Source of the DNA: Helicostylum pulchrum
Lineage: Eukaryota; Mucoromycota; Mucoromycetes; Mucorales; Mucoraceae
NCBI GenBank assembly: GCA_025677825.1
Contig: JAIXMO010000010.1
Location: 124,001-188,000, forward strand
Direction of reading: 5' to 3'
DNA length: 64,000 nt
Numbering within the stretch: the first letter of the stretch is position 1; each line of letters opens with the position of its first letter. The position numbers and the translations under genes were made by a program. Under the pieces are notes generated by a model. That model was not told the origin of the DNA, searched no databases, and saw nothing but the letters and a program-made list of their open reading frames with translations. Shown one piece after another: positions 13,608 through 23,379 of the stretch.

Positions 13608-14067
13608 AGAAATTAAAGCTTTTTACCGTATCTTGATGAGGATCAATAACACACTTTAATCCATACTTTGGCATCAATTCAATCAAACTACGCAAGTACT
13701 CAATATACTCTTCGTCATATAACCCCGGACCTGAATGCTCGATACTTTCCCAAGGCACCAAAAACCGAATTAAAGTCAAACCCCACGCGCGCAACCTACT
13801 AAAATGCTCGTCGGCTTCCTCTAAAGGGAACGGTCTTCCTACAAAGCTTACGTTACGGTGGTCCCAAAACAATACATCGTCGTAAAGATGCGTTGAGCCG
13901 GCATAAGGACTTGTGGGTAGCTTGGAAGAACCACAGACGTTAATACCTCTCATAAGCAAAGTACGACCGTAACTGTCTTTAAACCATTGTCCACAATGAG
14001 TAATGGGTGTGTTCCAATCTTGAGCTACTTGAGAGTAAGTTGACTCGATACTTTCTAACTTTGACAT
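11576..14067 (-). CDS. GH5 glycosidase, glucosylceramidase/steryl-glucosidase type
   Basis: Six exons (14067-13627, 13544-13407, 13342-12707, 12625-12494, 12423-11998, 11926-11576) encode 707 residues. The catalytic (beta/alpha)8 barrel shows the GH5 landmarks: RGINVCGSSKLP near residue 40, LTLIRFLVPWE, CVIDPHQD, the acid/base glutamate in GFEFMNEPHPG and the nucleophile glutamate in CILGEVGIP. A C-terminal beta-domain (YASKIAGTP, FEIF/YFHFGGKP-like strands) follows, as in the fungal GH5_12 group that includes cryptococcal EGCrP1 (glucosylceramidase) and EGCrP2/Sgl1 (ergosteryl-glucosidase). No signal peptide is visible, consistent with an intracellular enzyme. The last four residues, CTIM, fit a CaaX box. 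Activity on glucosylceramide or sterylglucoside is inferred from the family; the exact substrate cannot be read from sequence. Confidence 0.88.
12665..12690. repeat. (TA)n microsatellite in an intron
   Basis: About 12 TA units inside intron 3 of the GH5 gene. It lies between the donor at 12706 and the acceptor before 12625 and does not touch coding sequence. Confidence 0.9.
13574..13605. repeat. 32-bp A run in an intron
   Basis: An uninterrupted run of 32 A (T on the gene's strand) fills much of the 82-bp first intron of the GH5 gene, forming an extreme polypyrimidine tract before the acceptor at 13545. Run length may vary between strains or be a sequencing artefact. Confidence 0.9.
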
Positions 14068-15192
14068 TAAAAGAGAAAAAAAAAAAAACCAGAAAAAAAT
14101 GCGGGGGGTACTTGAAAAAAGGGGAGATTACTACTCTTATTTATATACTTTTTTTTGCTAAAAAAAACTTATGGTCGCACTTAAAAAAATTGTCGCAGTT
14201 TTTTTTAAAAGCGAATGTTATTTCCCCCTGAACAATGCGCCCCCTTCTTTAAATAATGCCACCGTTGTTTTGACAGACTGTACTTGTTATAAGCATCGTT
14301 TCATTGTTATTGGCACTTTTTTTATTTTTTTTTGCTCAAGTTAGTTGGCTTCATCAAAACAATGGTAGGATAAAGTAAGATTACAGCAGTGACAAGTAAC
14401 AGCTCTATTTGGAATTAATCCCAAACAACAGGAATTAAAGTAATTTATTAGTCACTGATAAGCAACTCTTTTTTCATTTACGACTTTTAAAAAAGGTAGA
14501 AACTCTGTCTTTAAACGATTAAAAAAAGACCGGTCACTTGACCAAAAGACTAAAAAGTTCGACAGAGCTAACACTTCCTTCAAAGCCTTCAAAAGAAGAA
14601 GAAGTATCTAAAGGCTTTGCAAGGTTTTTTTTTTTTTAGCGGTGGATAAAATTTTTGATACGATATACACTTGATTGTAAACTTAATACGGAACTTCTTA
14701 TTGCTCTAATTTGGACGAGCACACATACCAACAACATTTGAAAGGCACATGTGGAAAGTACCGATGTATACGTACTATTCATCAATATAATTTTCAACCG
14801 GTAAGTCATCCTACATATTTTATCACGTCACGTCTAATTTGGCGGTGCATGATATTGAAGGCCGTCGGCAGATGTTCTGCCTTGTGGTGATTCGGCTATA
14901 TATGTTCAATTTCTTGGATTATTTCGTTTATAGTTATGCCGGACTATTATATATAATAGTTTATGCAGTGATTGATTTTAATTACGTGCGTGTAGATATA
15001 GCTTCCAAAATACGGGTCTGAAGGTGCCTATCCAAGAAGATACGACGGATAGGCGTTTACTTGGGTCAATTCTCTTCTAATCAAAAGTACTGCTGAGAAG
15101 GGTATCGCTAGGAAAAAAATAATTATAACTCTTACAGAGCGACATACTGAAAAAAAAAGGGGGGATTGATAGAATAGCGAAAGGGTTTTTCT
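14068..15192. other. intergenic, no gene seen
   Basis: Promoter side of the GH5 gene and 3' side of the phosphatase gene. T-rich runs stand at 14138-14160 and 14626-14638. A 60-codon frame at 14839-15021 has no recognisable features. Confidence 0.5.
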
Positions 15193-16253
15193 TTATTCAT
15201 TACATGGTTCTCGAGTGTATCTTCCTGTTTCAATATCAGATAGGATGTTTTTATAAAACAGTCTTACTTCGTTTGTTTGACATAAATCTTTATCAACCTA
15301 TTTTATAAAAAAAAATGTTTAAAAAGCAAGAGCATTAATTTTGTAAGTGTAACTAACCTGGTGCCTCTTTTTTAAGAGTATTTGTTGTGATTGAGATAAA
15401 TCCAGTTGATAGGTTCTTAGTAAATAACAAATAGCTATAGCTGCACTTCTACCTCTTCCAGCTTATATATATAAACAATGATACATAAAAAAAAAAAAAA
15501 AAAAAGATTTATATATAAAATTACAATATTAATTTTACCTTTGCAGTGGAGATAGATGCTACTCTTGGGTAATTGTTGCTTTAGCGTGACAATTTGGTTT
15601 ATACCGCTTTCAATCGAATCAAGTGAGGGTATACAGAAATCAGGTGTTTCTAATCTTATTTGAGTGATATTTAGTTCCTTGTAGAGTTTCTCATAACCAG
15701 GAAATTCAGAGCACAAGTTGATTACAACATCTACTTTTTCTTCTTTATGCAAACGCTTTATTTGAGACGGCGTTGGTAAAGCGCCTAAAATAATGTACTG
15801 ATCAACTCTAATACAAGAAAATATTTTAAAATTCTCTCCCCTTTTTTTACGTGTGTGTATGCGTACGTATTAAACTTGTTTATTACCTTATTCTTACCTG
15901 TTAAACCATGACCAACCTGTTATAAAACCAAACATATTGACAGCCAACTAAATATATACATATAATATATAAATCGATCACAAAAATAAAATAAAATAAA
16001 ATAAAAAAGACTCCTTTTTAAAAAAAAAATATAAATTTGTTACTTTATTATAGTACAAGGATATCATAAAGCGTGTCCAAGTAAATATATTTGCTCCCTT
16101 TGTTGGTACTCTTTTAAAATTGTCGTCAGTCAAAGACTTTCTAACTTGTCCTGTGCCGGTTCTTTCTCCTTCCTGAAGCAACCGCACTTCTTCATTTAAA
16201 GCTTTACTTATCCCTAATGAAGAGTGTTGTTGTTCTGGATGTAATCTTTGCAT
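15193..16253 (-). CDS. PTPMT1-like dual-specificity phosphatase
   Basis: Five exons (16253-16044, 15947-15898, 15807-15539, 15461-15358, 15297-15193) give 245 residues. After a hydrophilic N-terminus comes FITGWSWFNRVDQYIILGAL, the W-[YF]-[NH]-R-[IV]-D...LGALP block typical of PTPMT1-type phosphatases. The catalytic loop is HCKAGRGRS (C-x5-R, with Lys and Ala as in PTPMT1), split by the intron after HCK. The conserved general-acid-type Asp lies in RLETPDFCIPS. PTPMT1 dephosphorylates phosphatidylglycerophosphate in mitochondrial cardiolipin synthesis, but related plant and fungal proteins act on other phosphoinositides or proteins, so the substrate is open. The start chosen is the ATG before QRLHPEQQ. 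It shares a 214-bp divergent spacer with the HP1 gene. Confidence 0.8.
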
Positions 16254-16467
16254 TAAAAAAAAAGGAAGAGGGAAATAAAATAAAGGAAAAGGAAAATATG
16301 TGGTCGCGATTCGTATTACTTCATACATCCATATTTATGTGGCTTATTTTTTTTTTCTTTAAAAAAATCACTCCATACTTTTCGTCGCGTTATAATAATT
16401 TTTTAGTCGCGGTTAACAGACTACACACCTTTTTTTTACTTTGCCTTTCTCTTAACTCTCTTAAATA
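16254..16467. promoter_or_regulatory. divergent promoter between phosphatase and HP1 genes
   Basis: Only 214 bp separate the two start codons. The HP1 side ends in a long T/C-rich leader (16330-16460), a pattern seen before several starts in this window. Both genes are therefore probably served by one bidirectional promoter. No specific factor site stands out. Confidence 0.5.
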
Positions 16468-17736
16468 ATGAATAAAAATAATTTAGACGTGGCTCCTTTG
16501 GTAGAAGAAGAAGAATACGAAGTAGAAAAGATCGTTGGACACAAGATTGTTAAAACTAAAAACACCAAGGTAAATATATTATATACTCTCAAAAAAAAAG
16601 AAAAAGAAAAAAAAAGTTTAAATTAACTAAAACAAAAAGGTTTTTTTCTTTTTACCAGTCTTTCAAGTATTATATTAAATGGATGAACTATGCAGAAACT
16701 GACAACACTTGGGAAAAAGAAGCGGATGTGTAATGTAACCTTTCTTTTATGAAAAAAACAGAACCTAGTTTTAAACTAAACGAATATCTTTTTTATTTTT
16801 TATAGGTTTGCTTTTGATATAATTGCACAATATTGGAGCAGTTTACCCAAGACGGATAAGGACAGAGTATTATTCGAAACTTTACAGTCCAAGAAAAAGA
16901 ACCCTATTATTTTATCGTCACCTACACCTAAAGTTGCCAAAGTAATTACAGCTTCTCCTTCACCTCCTTCTTCACCTATTTTGCAACCCGTAGATAGCAA
17001 ACCCACCCTCGTCTCATTCTTTTCCACCAACAAAAGAGTCGAACCCGATAAACAAGCCTCTTCTTCTTCTTCCTCTCCTTCTTCACCTATTGCCGATAAA
17101 TCTATATTGCAACAATCTAAAATTTCGGACGCTTATGCATCCAATTATAATTTAACAACAAAGAGTAAACAAAAGGTGCTCGATGCCACTACTACTACTA
17201 CTGATTTGGATAACGACAAGGGAAAGAGTAAAGCTGTTGTCGAAGAAGAGGAAGAGTCTAGAAAACGTACTCGTGGTTACACTGACTACTTTACCGAACA
17301 ACACAAGAAGAGTAAGAGAAGCTCTGTTAGTCCAACCTTAGAAGAAATGGCTGTTGAAACACCCGAAACAAATAAATCAGAAACAATTATATTTGATGAG
17401 TCTTTTGGTACTGATCCTTCACGTGATTGGGATACGTTGGCAGTAACAGTTGAGTATATCGGTAGAGAAACGAAGGGTGCACCTCTTCATTGTGCTGTCA
17501 AATGGTAAAAAAATTCTGTGTATGTGTGTGATTTTTTTTATTTACGTTCTTGCATATATTTTTTTTTAGGAAGGATGATGTTGTATCTCTTCACAGCGTT
17601 GCTTTAGTTAGAAAAAAGAGACCTGATTTAGTAAGTACAAACAAGTGTTTTAATTGTGTGTATACCTTGCTTACAAATATGTGCTTTTAATAAATAGATT
17701 ATTGATGCTTTTATCAAACGTATCGATGATGAATAA
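16468..17736 (+). CDS. HP1-like protein, chromodomain plus chromoshadow domain
   Basis: Five exons (16468-16569, 16659-16729, 16806-17504, 17570-17630, 17698-17736) give 323 residues. The chromodomain (about 15-68) starts EEYEVEKIVGHKI and has the three aromatic cage residues that read methyl-Lys9 of histone H3: Tyr17, Trp42 and Tyr45. A long Ser/Thr/Lys-rich hinge (about 75-240) contains basic clusters and the motif K-P-T-L-V-S-F-F at 123-130. The C-terminal chromoshadow domain (about 258-323: DWDTLAVTVEYIGR ... LHCAVKWKDD ... LHSVALVRKK ... IIDAFIKRI) mediates dimerisation in HP1/Swi6 proteins. The expected role is heterochromatin assembly. HP1 hinges vary, so the PCNA-like motif is only a suggestion. 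Confidence 0.9.
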
Positions 17737-17883
17737 AAATAAATAAATACAAATTTGCCTCTTTAAGATCATATACAATTACACAATTATTTGAAACTGC
17801 GTTTTTTTTCCTTCCCTTAATAAATAAAAAGCTTACAAAAAATAAACTTGTTTCTTTTTTTCCCTCCTTTGCTATTTTTAAAA

Positions 17884-18993
17884 ATGAATTATAATCAGTT
17901 ATTTGACGTAAAAGGAAAGGTAGTAATATAATCGAAATAATTACGATAAAATAATCTAAGGGCGTGAATAGGTTGTTCTAGTAACAGGTGGTTCCAGGGG
18001 TATTGGTGAAATGATTGCCACTGTAAGTTATTTTAACCGAGCAAAGAAACAAAAAAAAAAAAAAAAAAAGAGAGCTAAATAAATGGAAAAAAAAACAGGG
18101 TTTTGTTGCAGCTGGAGCTAAAGTCTATATCTCAAGCCGTTCAGTTGAGGCATGTGAAAAGGTCGCTTCAGAACTGAGCTTAAAAGGGCCTGGCCAATGT
18201 ATTTCTATTCCTGCCAATTTAGCAAAGTTGGAAGAAGTACATCGTTTAGTTGCCGAATTATCTGCCAAAGAAGACCGTAAAATGTTATAATATGTACATT
18301 TAAATTACCTTTTTTTACTTATTTATTATTTTCAGATTTGGATGTCTTGGTAAATAACGCAGGCGCTACTTGGGGAGAATCGTTCTCTGATTATCCTGAT
18401 GAAGCCTTTGATAAAATTGTTACATTGAATTTGAAGAGAGTCTTTTCACTCACTCAAGCGTAAATTATACATACACATCTTAACTACATTCATAATATTT
18501 ACTCAGGTTTATAACTATAGTTGCTACGAGTTATTAAAGGCAAAAGCTACGACTTCTAATCCTTCTTCAGTCATCAATATTGGTTCAGTTGACGGAATCC
18601 GAGCAAGTATATTTTTTTTTTGTTACTTAGATAAGTTGATAAAGTATTAACACCTAGTTTGTTATATAGGTCCCGGTTCAGGAAACATACGCTTACTCAG
18701 CTTCTAAAGCAGGTCTTCATCAGCTCACTCGTCACTTGGCAGGAAGACTAGGCGAAGAAGGTATCTTGGTCAACGCAATTGCACCTGGTCCCTTCCAATC
18801 CAAAATGATGAAGGCAACACTAGACGCATTTGGCGACATCATTGTGTCCAAGGTTCCTGTGGGCCGTATTGGATCTGCCGAAGATATTGCCGGTACCTGT
18901 ATCTACCTTGCCTCCCGTGCCGGAAATTACACTAACGGTGCCTTAATTACAGTAGACGGAGGAGTTACGATTGGCAACATTTCAAAAATATAA
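17884..18993 (+). CDS. short-chain dehydrogenase/reductase (classical SDR)
   Basis: Six exons (17884-17919, 17972-18022, 18099-18276, 18336-18459, 18521-18602, 18670-18993) encode 264 residues. The cofactor loop TGGSRGIG follows VVLV near residue 20, NNAG is at about 95, the catalytic Ser is in INIGSVDG and Tyr/Lys are in YAYSASKAG. The protein ends with the usual GALITVDGG strand. SISSRS after beta-2 favours NADPH. Homologues are often annotated as 3-oxoacyl-reductase or gluconate 5-dehydrogenase types, but the substrate cannot be told. The fifth intron (18603-18669) starts GCAAGT: only this GC donor joins GIR to VPVQETYAYSASK in frame. The stop lies 13 bp from the stop of the convergent F-box gene. 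Confidence 0.9.
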
Positions 18994-19006
18994 AAAACAT
19001 TTATTT

Positions 19007-20809
19007 TTACAATTGAATAGTACACTTTTTATCATCTGCATGAAAATCAATCGCATCCACCGATTTAGCATGAATAACATAATTTACTGTCAATGTAGCT
19101 GCTAATAAACTCTTGTACAAAATATTGTCTAATTCTAACGCTTCATTTCCATTGGTCCCGTTAATAATCACATTAAAAAACTTTTCTCCATTTAATGTAC
19201 AAATCTTGAACAAAACATCGTGACGTTGCTCTTTGTACTCGAATAAGTAACATATAACAAGCGACGTCAGTGACGTGTAAGGCATATCGATCATCACTTG
19301 TCTGTTTTTTTTGGGCTTTCCGTTGTAGTCTGAGTAACTGCAGTTCCATAAGATGAGACGAGATAAGAGAGGTAACCGGACTGACAGTTCCGGAAAAATT
19401 TGGTTGGCAATCACCATGCTTCGCAGTGACAGTTGCGTAATAGAGCGAGATCTACGGAACATGGGATTGCATTGTTGAATAGCATGGCTTGATAATACCA
19501 ATACTTCAAGCTTATTACAGAAAAGAAATATTTGGTCCAAGTAATGTCCTTTACCCTGCGGTTCAAAGACGGGGGTTTCTATCAAATGTAGCCTCTTGAT
19601 ATGACAACCGAATAAATCAATAAAACATGTATGTATCTCTTCGTTCAGGATACGAAATTCGACAGGAGATTTAGGCTGTGTTAAAAAATCTTTGGTGGTT
19701 GTACCGTCGCAGCGTAAATCAATCGACATATCTGCATAAAGTTCGTATTCTTCTCTCTCGGCATATCGAATCTTCAACGTCTCTAATGTAGTGGTAGGCA
19801 TATGATCTAAAACTTGCAGTGAGTTACAAATGTAAAATCTGTCCAATCGATAGAAAGGGATATTCATTATATATTGAAGAAACTTAGCAACAACAGGTGG
19901 TGAATAGAAATGACTTGGTTCATCGATATCGTGCATTATAAAATTTCCTTCCAATTTGTATATCTGGCCCGTGAGATCAAATACGATGTTTTTAAGCGCG
20001 CCAAATTTATACATAATATATAAAAGAGAATCGTCGTTTGCTGGTAAACATGATATGATAAGATCCGAGACGCGAGGTAAAGGAGCAACCTTACTTAAAT
20101 CAAGTGATTCAACCGAAAGCAGTGGTTTACCGTATAACTTTAAGGTCACATGCTCTAACGTATCCTTCACCAACAGATGATCAAAACAATCTATACTTGC
20201 ACCATTCGACTGCTTCATCAGCACCAACTCCTTCAACTTTGGAAACTCATTCAGTCGTTTTGCCAACGCTTCATACTCTTGCTCATAAATCGATTCCGAT
20301 ACGTGGTTATAAGTTTGATCTGCAACCTGTAACCAAGTTAAGGAACTTGCATATTTTAAAACGCAAGCGTTATAAAATTCAATACAAGAGGATCCTACGG
20401 GTGGTCCAATATAATTTAGTTTTGGCCATCGCGTTGGATGCTTAATCTTGTCATTGAGAATCCACATGAACCCATTGATGTCTCCCATATACTCTGTTAT
20501 TTTTTCCAGGTTAGGTAACCGGTTGGCTAACGCGTCCATCATGTAAACGCTCCATGCTATATCCTTCCATAACGGAAACAGCTGCACAGACTTGATGTAT
20601 TTTCCAGTCGTTGTCTGGAGTGAAAGGTAGTTGCTTAAATCTTGTTCGGAAAAAAATTTGACATCTTGGTCATTGTTATATAACGACGTGTTGACGGCAT
20701 CTTGCCAGTGTTTACAAACAAGTGCACAGGACCGTACAAATTCTTGGTCACGCAGGTGATGAAAGATGGTGATTAAAACTTCTTTGGGTAAACTGTTGGG
20801 TTGTATCAT
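19007..20809 (-). CDS. F-box protein with LRR-like repeats
   Basis: One uninterrupted exon of 600 residues. The N-terminus MIQPNSLPKEVLITIFHHL... with VCKHWQDAV at about 34-42 is an F-box, which binds Skp1 in SCF ubiquitin ligases. The rest contains repeated L-x-x-L-x-L segments (LKELVLMK, LEHVTLKLYG, LEVLVLSSHA, ITQLSLRSMV, LSRLILWNC) of a leucine-rich solenoid that would bind substrates. Such F-box/LRR proteins form large families in Mucorales. The frame is open upstream to 20956, but 20809 is the first ATG. The substrate is unknown. Confidence 0.85.
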   Translation of the reverse strand: MIQPNSLPKEVLITIFHHLRDQEFVRSCALVCKHWQDAVNTSLYNNDQDVKFFSEQDLSNYLSLQTTTGKYIKSVQLFPLWKDIAWSVYMMDALANRLPNLEKITEYMGDINGFMWILNDKIKHPTRWPKLNYIGPPVGSSCIEFYNACVLKYASSLTWLQVADQTYNHVSESIYEQEYEALAKRLNEFPKLKELVLMKQSNGASIDCFDHLLVKDTLEHVTLKLYGKPLLSVESLDLSKVAPLPRVSDLIISCLPANDDSLLYIMYKFGALKNIVFDLTGQIYKLEGNFIMHDIDEPSHFYSPPVVAKFLQYIMNIPFYRLDRFYICNSLQVLDHMPTTTLETLKIRYAEREEYELYADMSIDLRCDGTTTKDFLTQPKSPVEFRILNEEIHTCFIDLFGCHIKRLHLIETPVFEPQGKGHYLDQIFLFCNKLEVLVLSSHAIQQCNPMFRRSRSITQLSLRSMVIANQIFPELSVRLPLLSRLILWNCSYSDYNGKPKKNRQVMIDMPYTSLTSLVICYLFEYKEQRHDVLFKICTLNGEKFFNVIINGTNGNEALELDNILYKSLLAATLTVNYVIHAKSVDAIDFHADDKKCTIQL

Positions 20810-21073
20810 TATAAAAGTGTATGTATTTTTTTTTAAAAGAAATAACCTTTTCCCCCGTGTGTATTTTGTTGTTGTGGTGGGTGGGAAGAGACAAGATGGG
20901 GTGGGGGAAGAACATATTAAAAGAGCGCTAATACTTGAGAGAAAAGATAAAGACACAAATAAGGAAAATAAACAAGTTTTTTTTTTGTGTATATATGCTG
21001 TATTATATTACAAAAAGTAGCGAAAAAAAAGAGAAAGAGAAATAGGAAAAAAGGAGGGAGTGGTGGGAAATTA

Positions 21074-22918
21074 TTATAAAGAAGTTGTATCATCAGATTC
21101 AGGGTCTGACTTTGGCGGTTCCGCAATCATATCTCGTAAGATATGACGAAGGTATGTTTTGTAAATGGCGATGGCACTTGGAGGTAAACGTGTACAGATG
21201 GTACCATATTGTTCCGCCTCTTGATTTTTAGCATACCAGGAATCAAACTGACGAAAGAACTCTTGATGTACAAATGCCAAAGCGTTTTTGACTACAGGGA
21301 ATAAGGATACAGACCAAACGGGGATATTAGCTTGATTTTTGACTTCAATGATATTATCGTGTTGCTCTATTGGCCACATTCGTGTCTCATCATCTAGAAT
21401 AAGTGGTAACGAAAACGACGACCCAAGCGATTTATCTTTGAGTGCACAGAACGAATAAAGTGCTAAAAGATCCTTTGGTGGTCGCCCTGGATCGGGTGAT
21501 CTTTTAATGTAATCGTGTTCACTACGTGCTGAATACAGAATACCTCGAATTCTTGACTTATTAGGATCAAGTGCACTCACTACATTTTCCACATAATTCT
21601 GGTCACTACATATTTTTAGCACGGAGAGTTAGTACACATCACGTAATATGTTATACTGATAAAAAAAAATACTTTACCCAAGTGAACACACGGAAATGTC
21701 ATACAAGTTTTGAGCCCATTCAAGAAATTCATGTACTCTTTCAGCAAGAACGACTCTTTTACCATCCTTTAATACAGCAACACGATCCATACATTTGGGT
21801 ATATCAACTTCAGGCACATATCTTTCATTTCCTTCACCAACCAATCTAACCAAGGTATCATCCAAATCCAACACCAGAGGCAACTTTCTTTGATAGATGA
21901 TTTCATTCATGGACTCCTTTACAATACGAATCATATCCACGTGTTTAATCAAGTACCCAAACAAGTACATCTTATCTCTCGACGGCTTTAAATGTAACTC
22001 CCACAATTCTCCTTCCGCTGTACGCATACCAACATAGGCACTCTTACGTAACCCATACAAGTCCTCAAACCAAAAGTTATCAGGGTAATTAAACACAAAG
22101 TTGTGCTGGATGTTTCGTTTGGCCATAATCACAAAGAACCCGCGTGGGTAATCGCCTTGAATCTCGTATACGTCTTCTAATAATACTTTGGGTTCATCGC
22201 CGCGCCAAAAGATTTCATGCGTCTTTAGTTGAACTTCAAGATTATTGCTGTCTTCTTCATTGTTGTTGTTGTATTTGGTACGTTTGGTAGGTTTTAATAT
22301 TAAAGGTTGTTCTTGCGTCACAAGTTTAAGAGAGAGTTTGGGGTTCCAGAGGCTGGTGTCGTTGCATAAGGATGGTCCGAATACTGTGGTGTTTGTTAAG
22401 TTTTCTGGTGGTGTTGAGGTAGTAGGAACTATATTTTGTAAATTGATTAGGCATTTCTATTAAGTATAAAATGTGTGTATGTATATTTACCTGATGTTCT
22501 AGACGATAGCGTAGAATTACTACTGGGACGGAAAGGAGAGGCTAGTAAACCATTTAAAGGCAAAGGGTTTGTTGAGGGTTCCGTACTTCTTGGTTGAGTT
22601 GTGTTGGCACTATCTTTGCTAATAGCTAATTGTAAAGATGCACCTAATTGATATATAGGCTAAAAAGAAAAATATATAAAAAATTAAATTTTTTGTGACC
22701 TTTGTTTTTCATTTAAAGAAAAAATCTCTATTTGTTGTCTCTTCTGGTTTTTTTTTTCTCCTATTTTTTTTTTTATTGATTAAAAAACTTACCGTTTTAC
22801 TAGTAGGTACATTTGGTGGTGGTGGTGGTGGTGGTGGATGGTTTACGGTACTGTTTCTTCTACTACTACTACCGCTTGGTTTTGAAGTAGATCCATTAAG
22901 CATGCTTGACAAATCCAT
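21074..22918 (-). CDS. FCP1/SCP-type HAD phosphatase
   Basis: Four exons (22918-22793, 22659-22491, 22428-21678, 21605-21074) give 525 residues. The N-terminal 130 residues are Ser/Thr/Pro-rich and include eight prolines in a row. The FCP1 homology domain begins with LVLDLDDTL, where Asp286 and Asp288 are the nucleophile and acid/base of the D-x-D-x-T motif. It continues through KRVVLAERVHEFLEWA and SVCSLGDQNYVENVVSALDP, and LILDDE carries the metal-binding acidic pair. FCP1/SCP enzymes dephosphorylate the RNA polymerase II C-terminal domain or related Ser-Pro targets. No BRCT domain follows, and the preceding region (residues 160-270) is not familiar, so this is an FCP1-like protein rather than clear Fcp1. 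Confidence 0.8.
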
Positions 22919-23379
22919 CTTTTTTATTATAGTATAAAAATGATGCAAAAAAAAAGGAGGTTTTTTTTCTTGTGTTTGTTTACGTCGGTGTTTATAAAAA
23001 GGGTTTCCTTTTTCAGTTGTAGACGTTTATAAAAAAGAAGGGGGTGCGCTTAGGGATTACGTCGTTTAAAAATTTAAAGCTCTTCCCCTGTGTGTTGTTT
23101 TATCTCTTTTTTTTTTTTATAAAAAAAGATCAAATTACGAAAAAAAGAATAGTAATATAGTAAAAATGAGATTCCAGTTTAATTTATAGTGGAAAATTTG
23201 AGCGGCATTTTAACGCTATCCAATCAATTCGTTATTATTTAATCAAGACTTCTTTTTGCTCGAACCGGAACTCCTTGTAAAAAATAAAAAAAAAGGGGAT
23301 GGGGGGCAGAAAGACAAAAAAAACCAAAGGGAAAAAAAAAGTAAAACAAGTGGGATGAAGAAATGAGTTCCCTTTATTA
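22919..23379. other. intergenic spacer
   Basis: Spacer between the FCP1-like start and the lipase stop. It is T/A-run rich (23100-23120, 23282-23295) and I see no gene. Confidence 0.6.

Noticed and set aside
22709..22937. Plus-strand frame with a GGGGGG/TGG repeat
   Set aside because: Antisense shadow of the polyproline N-terminus of the FCP1-like gene.
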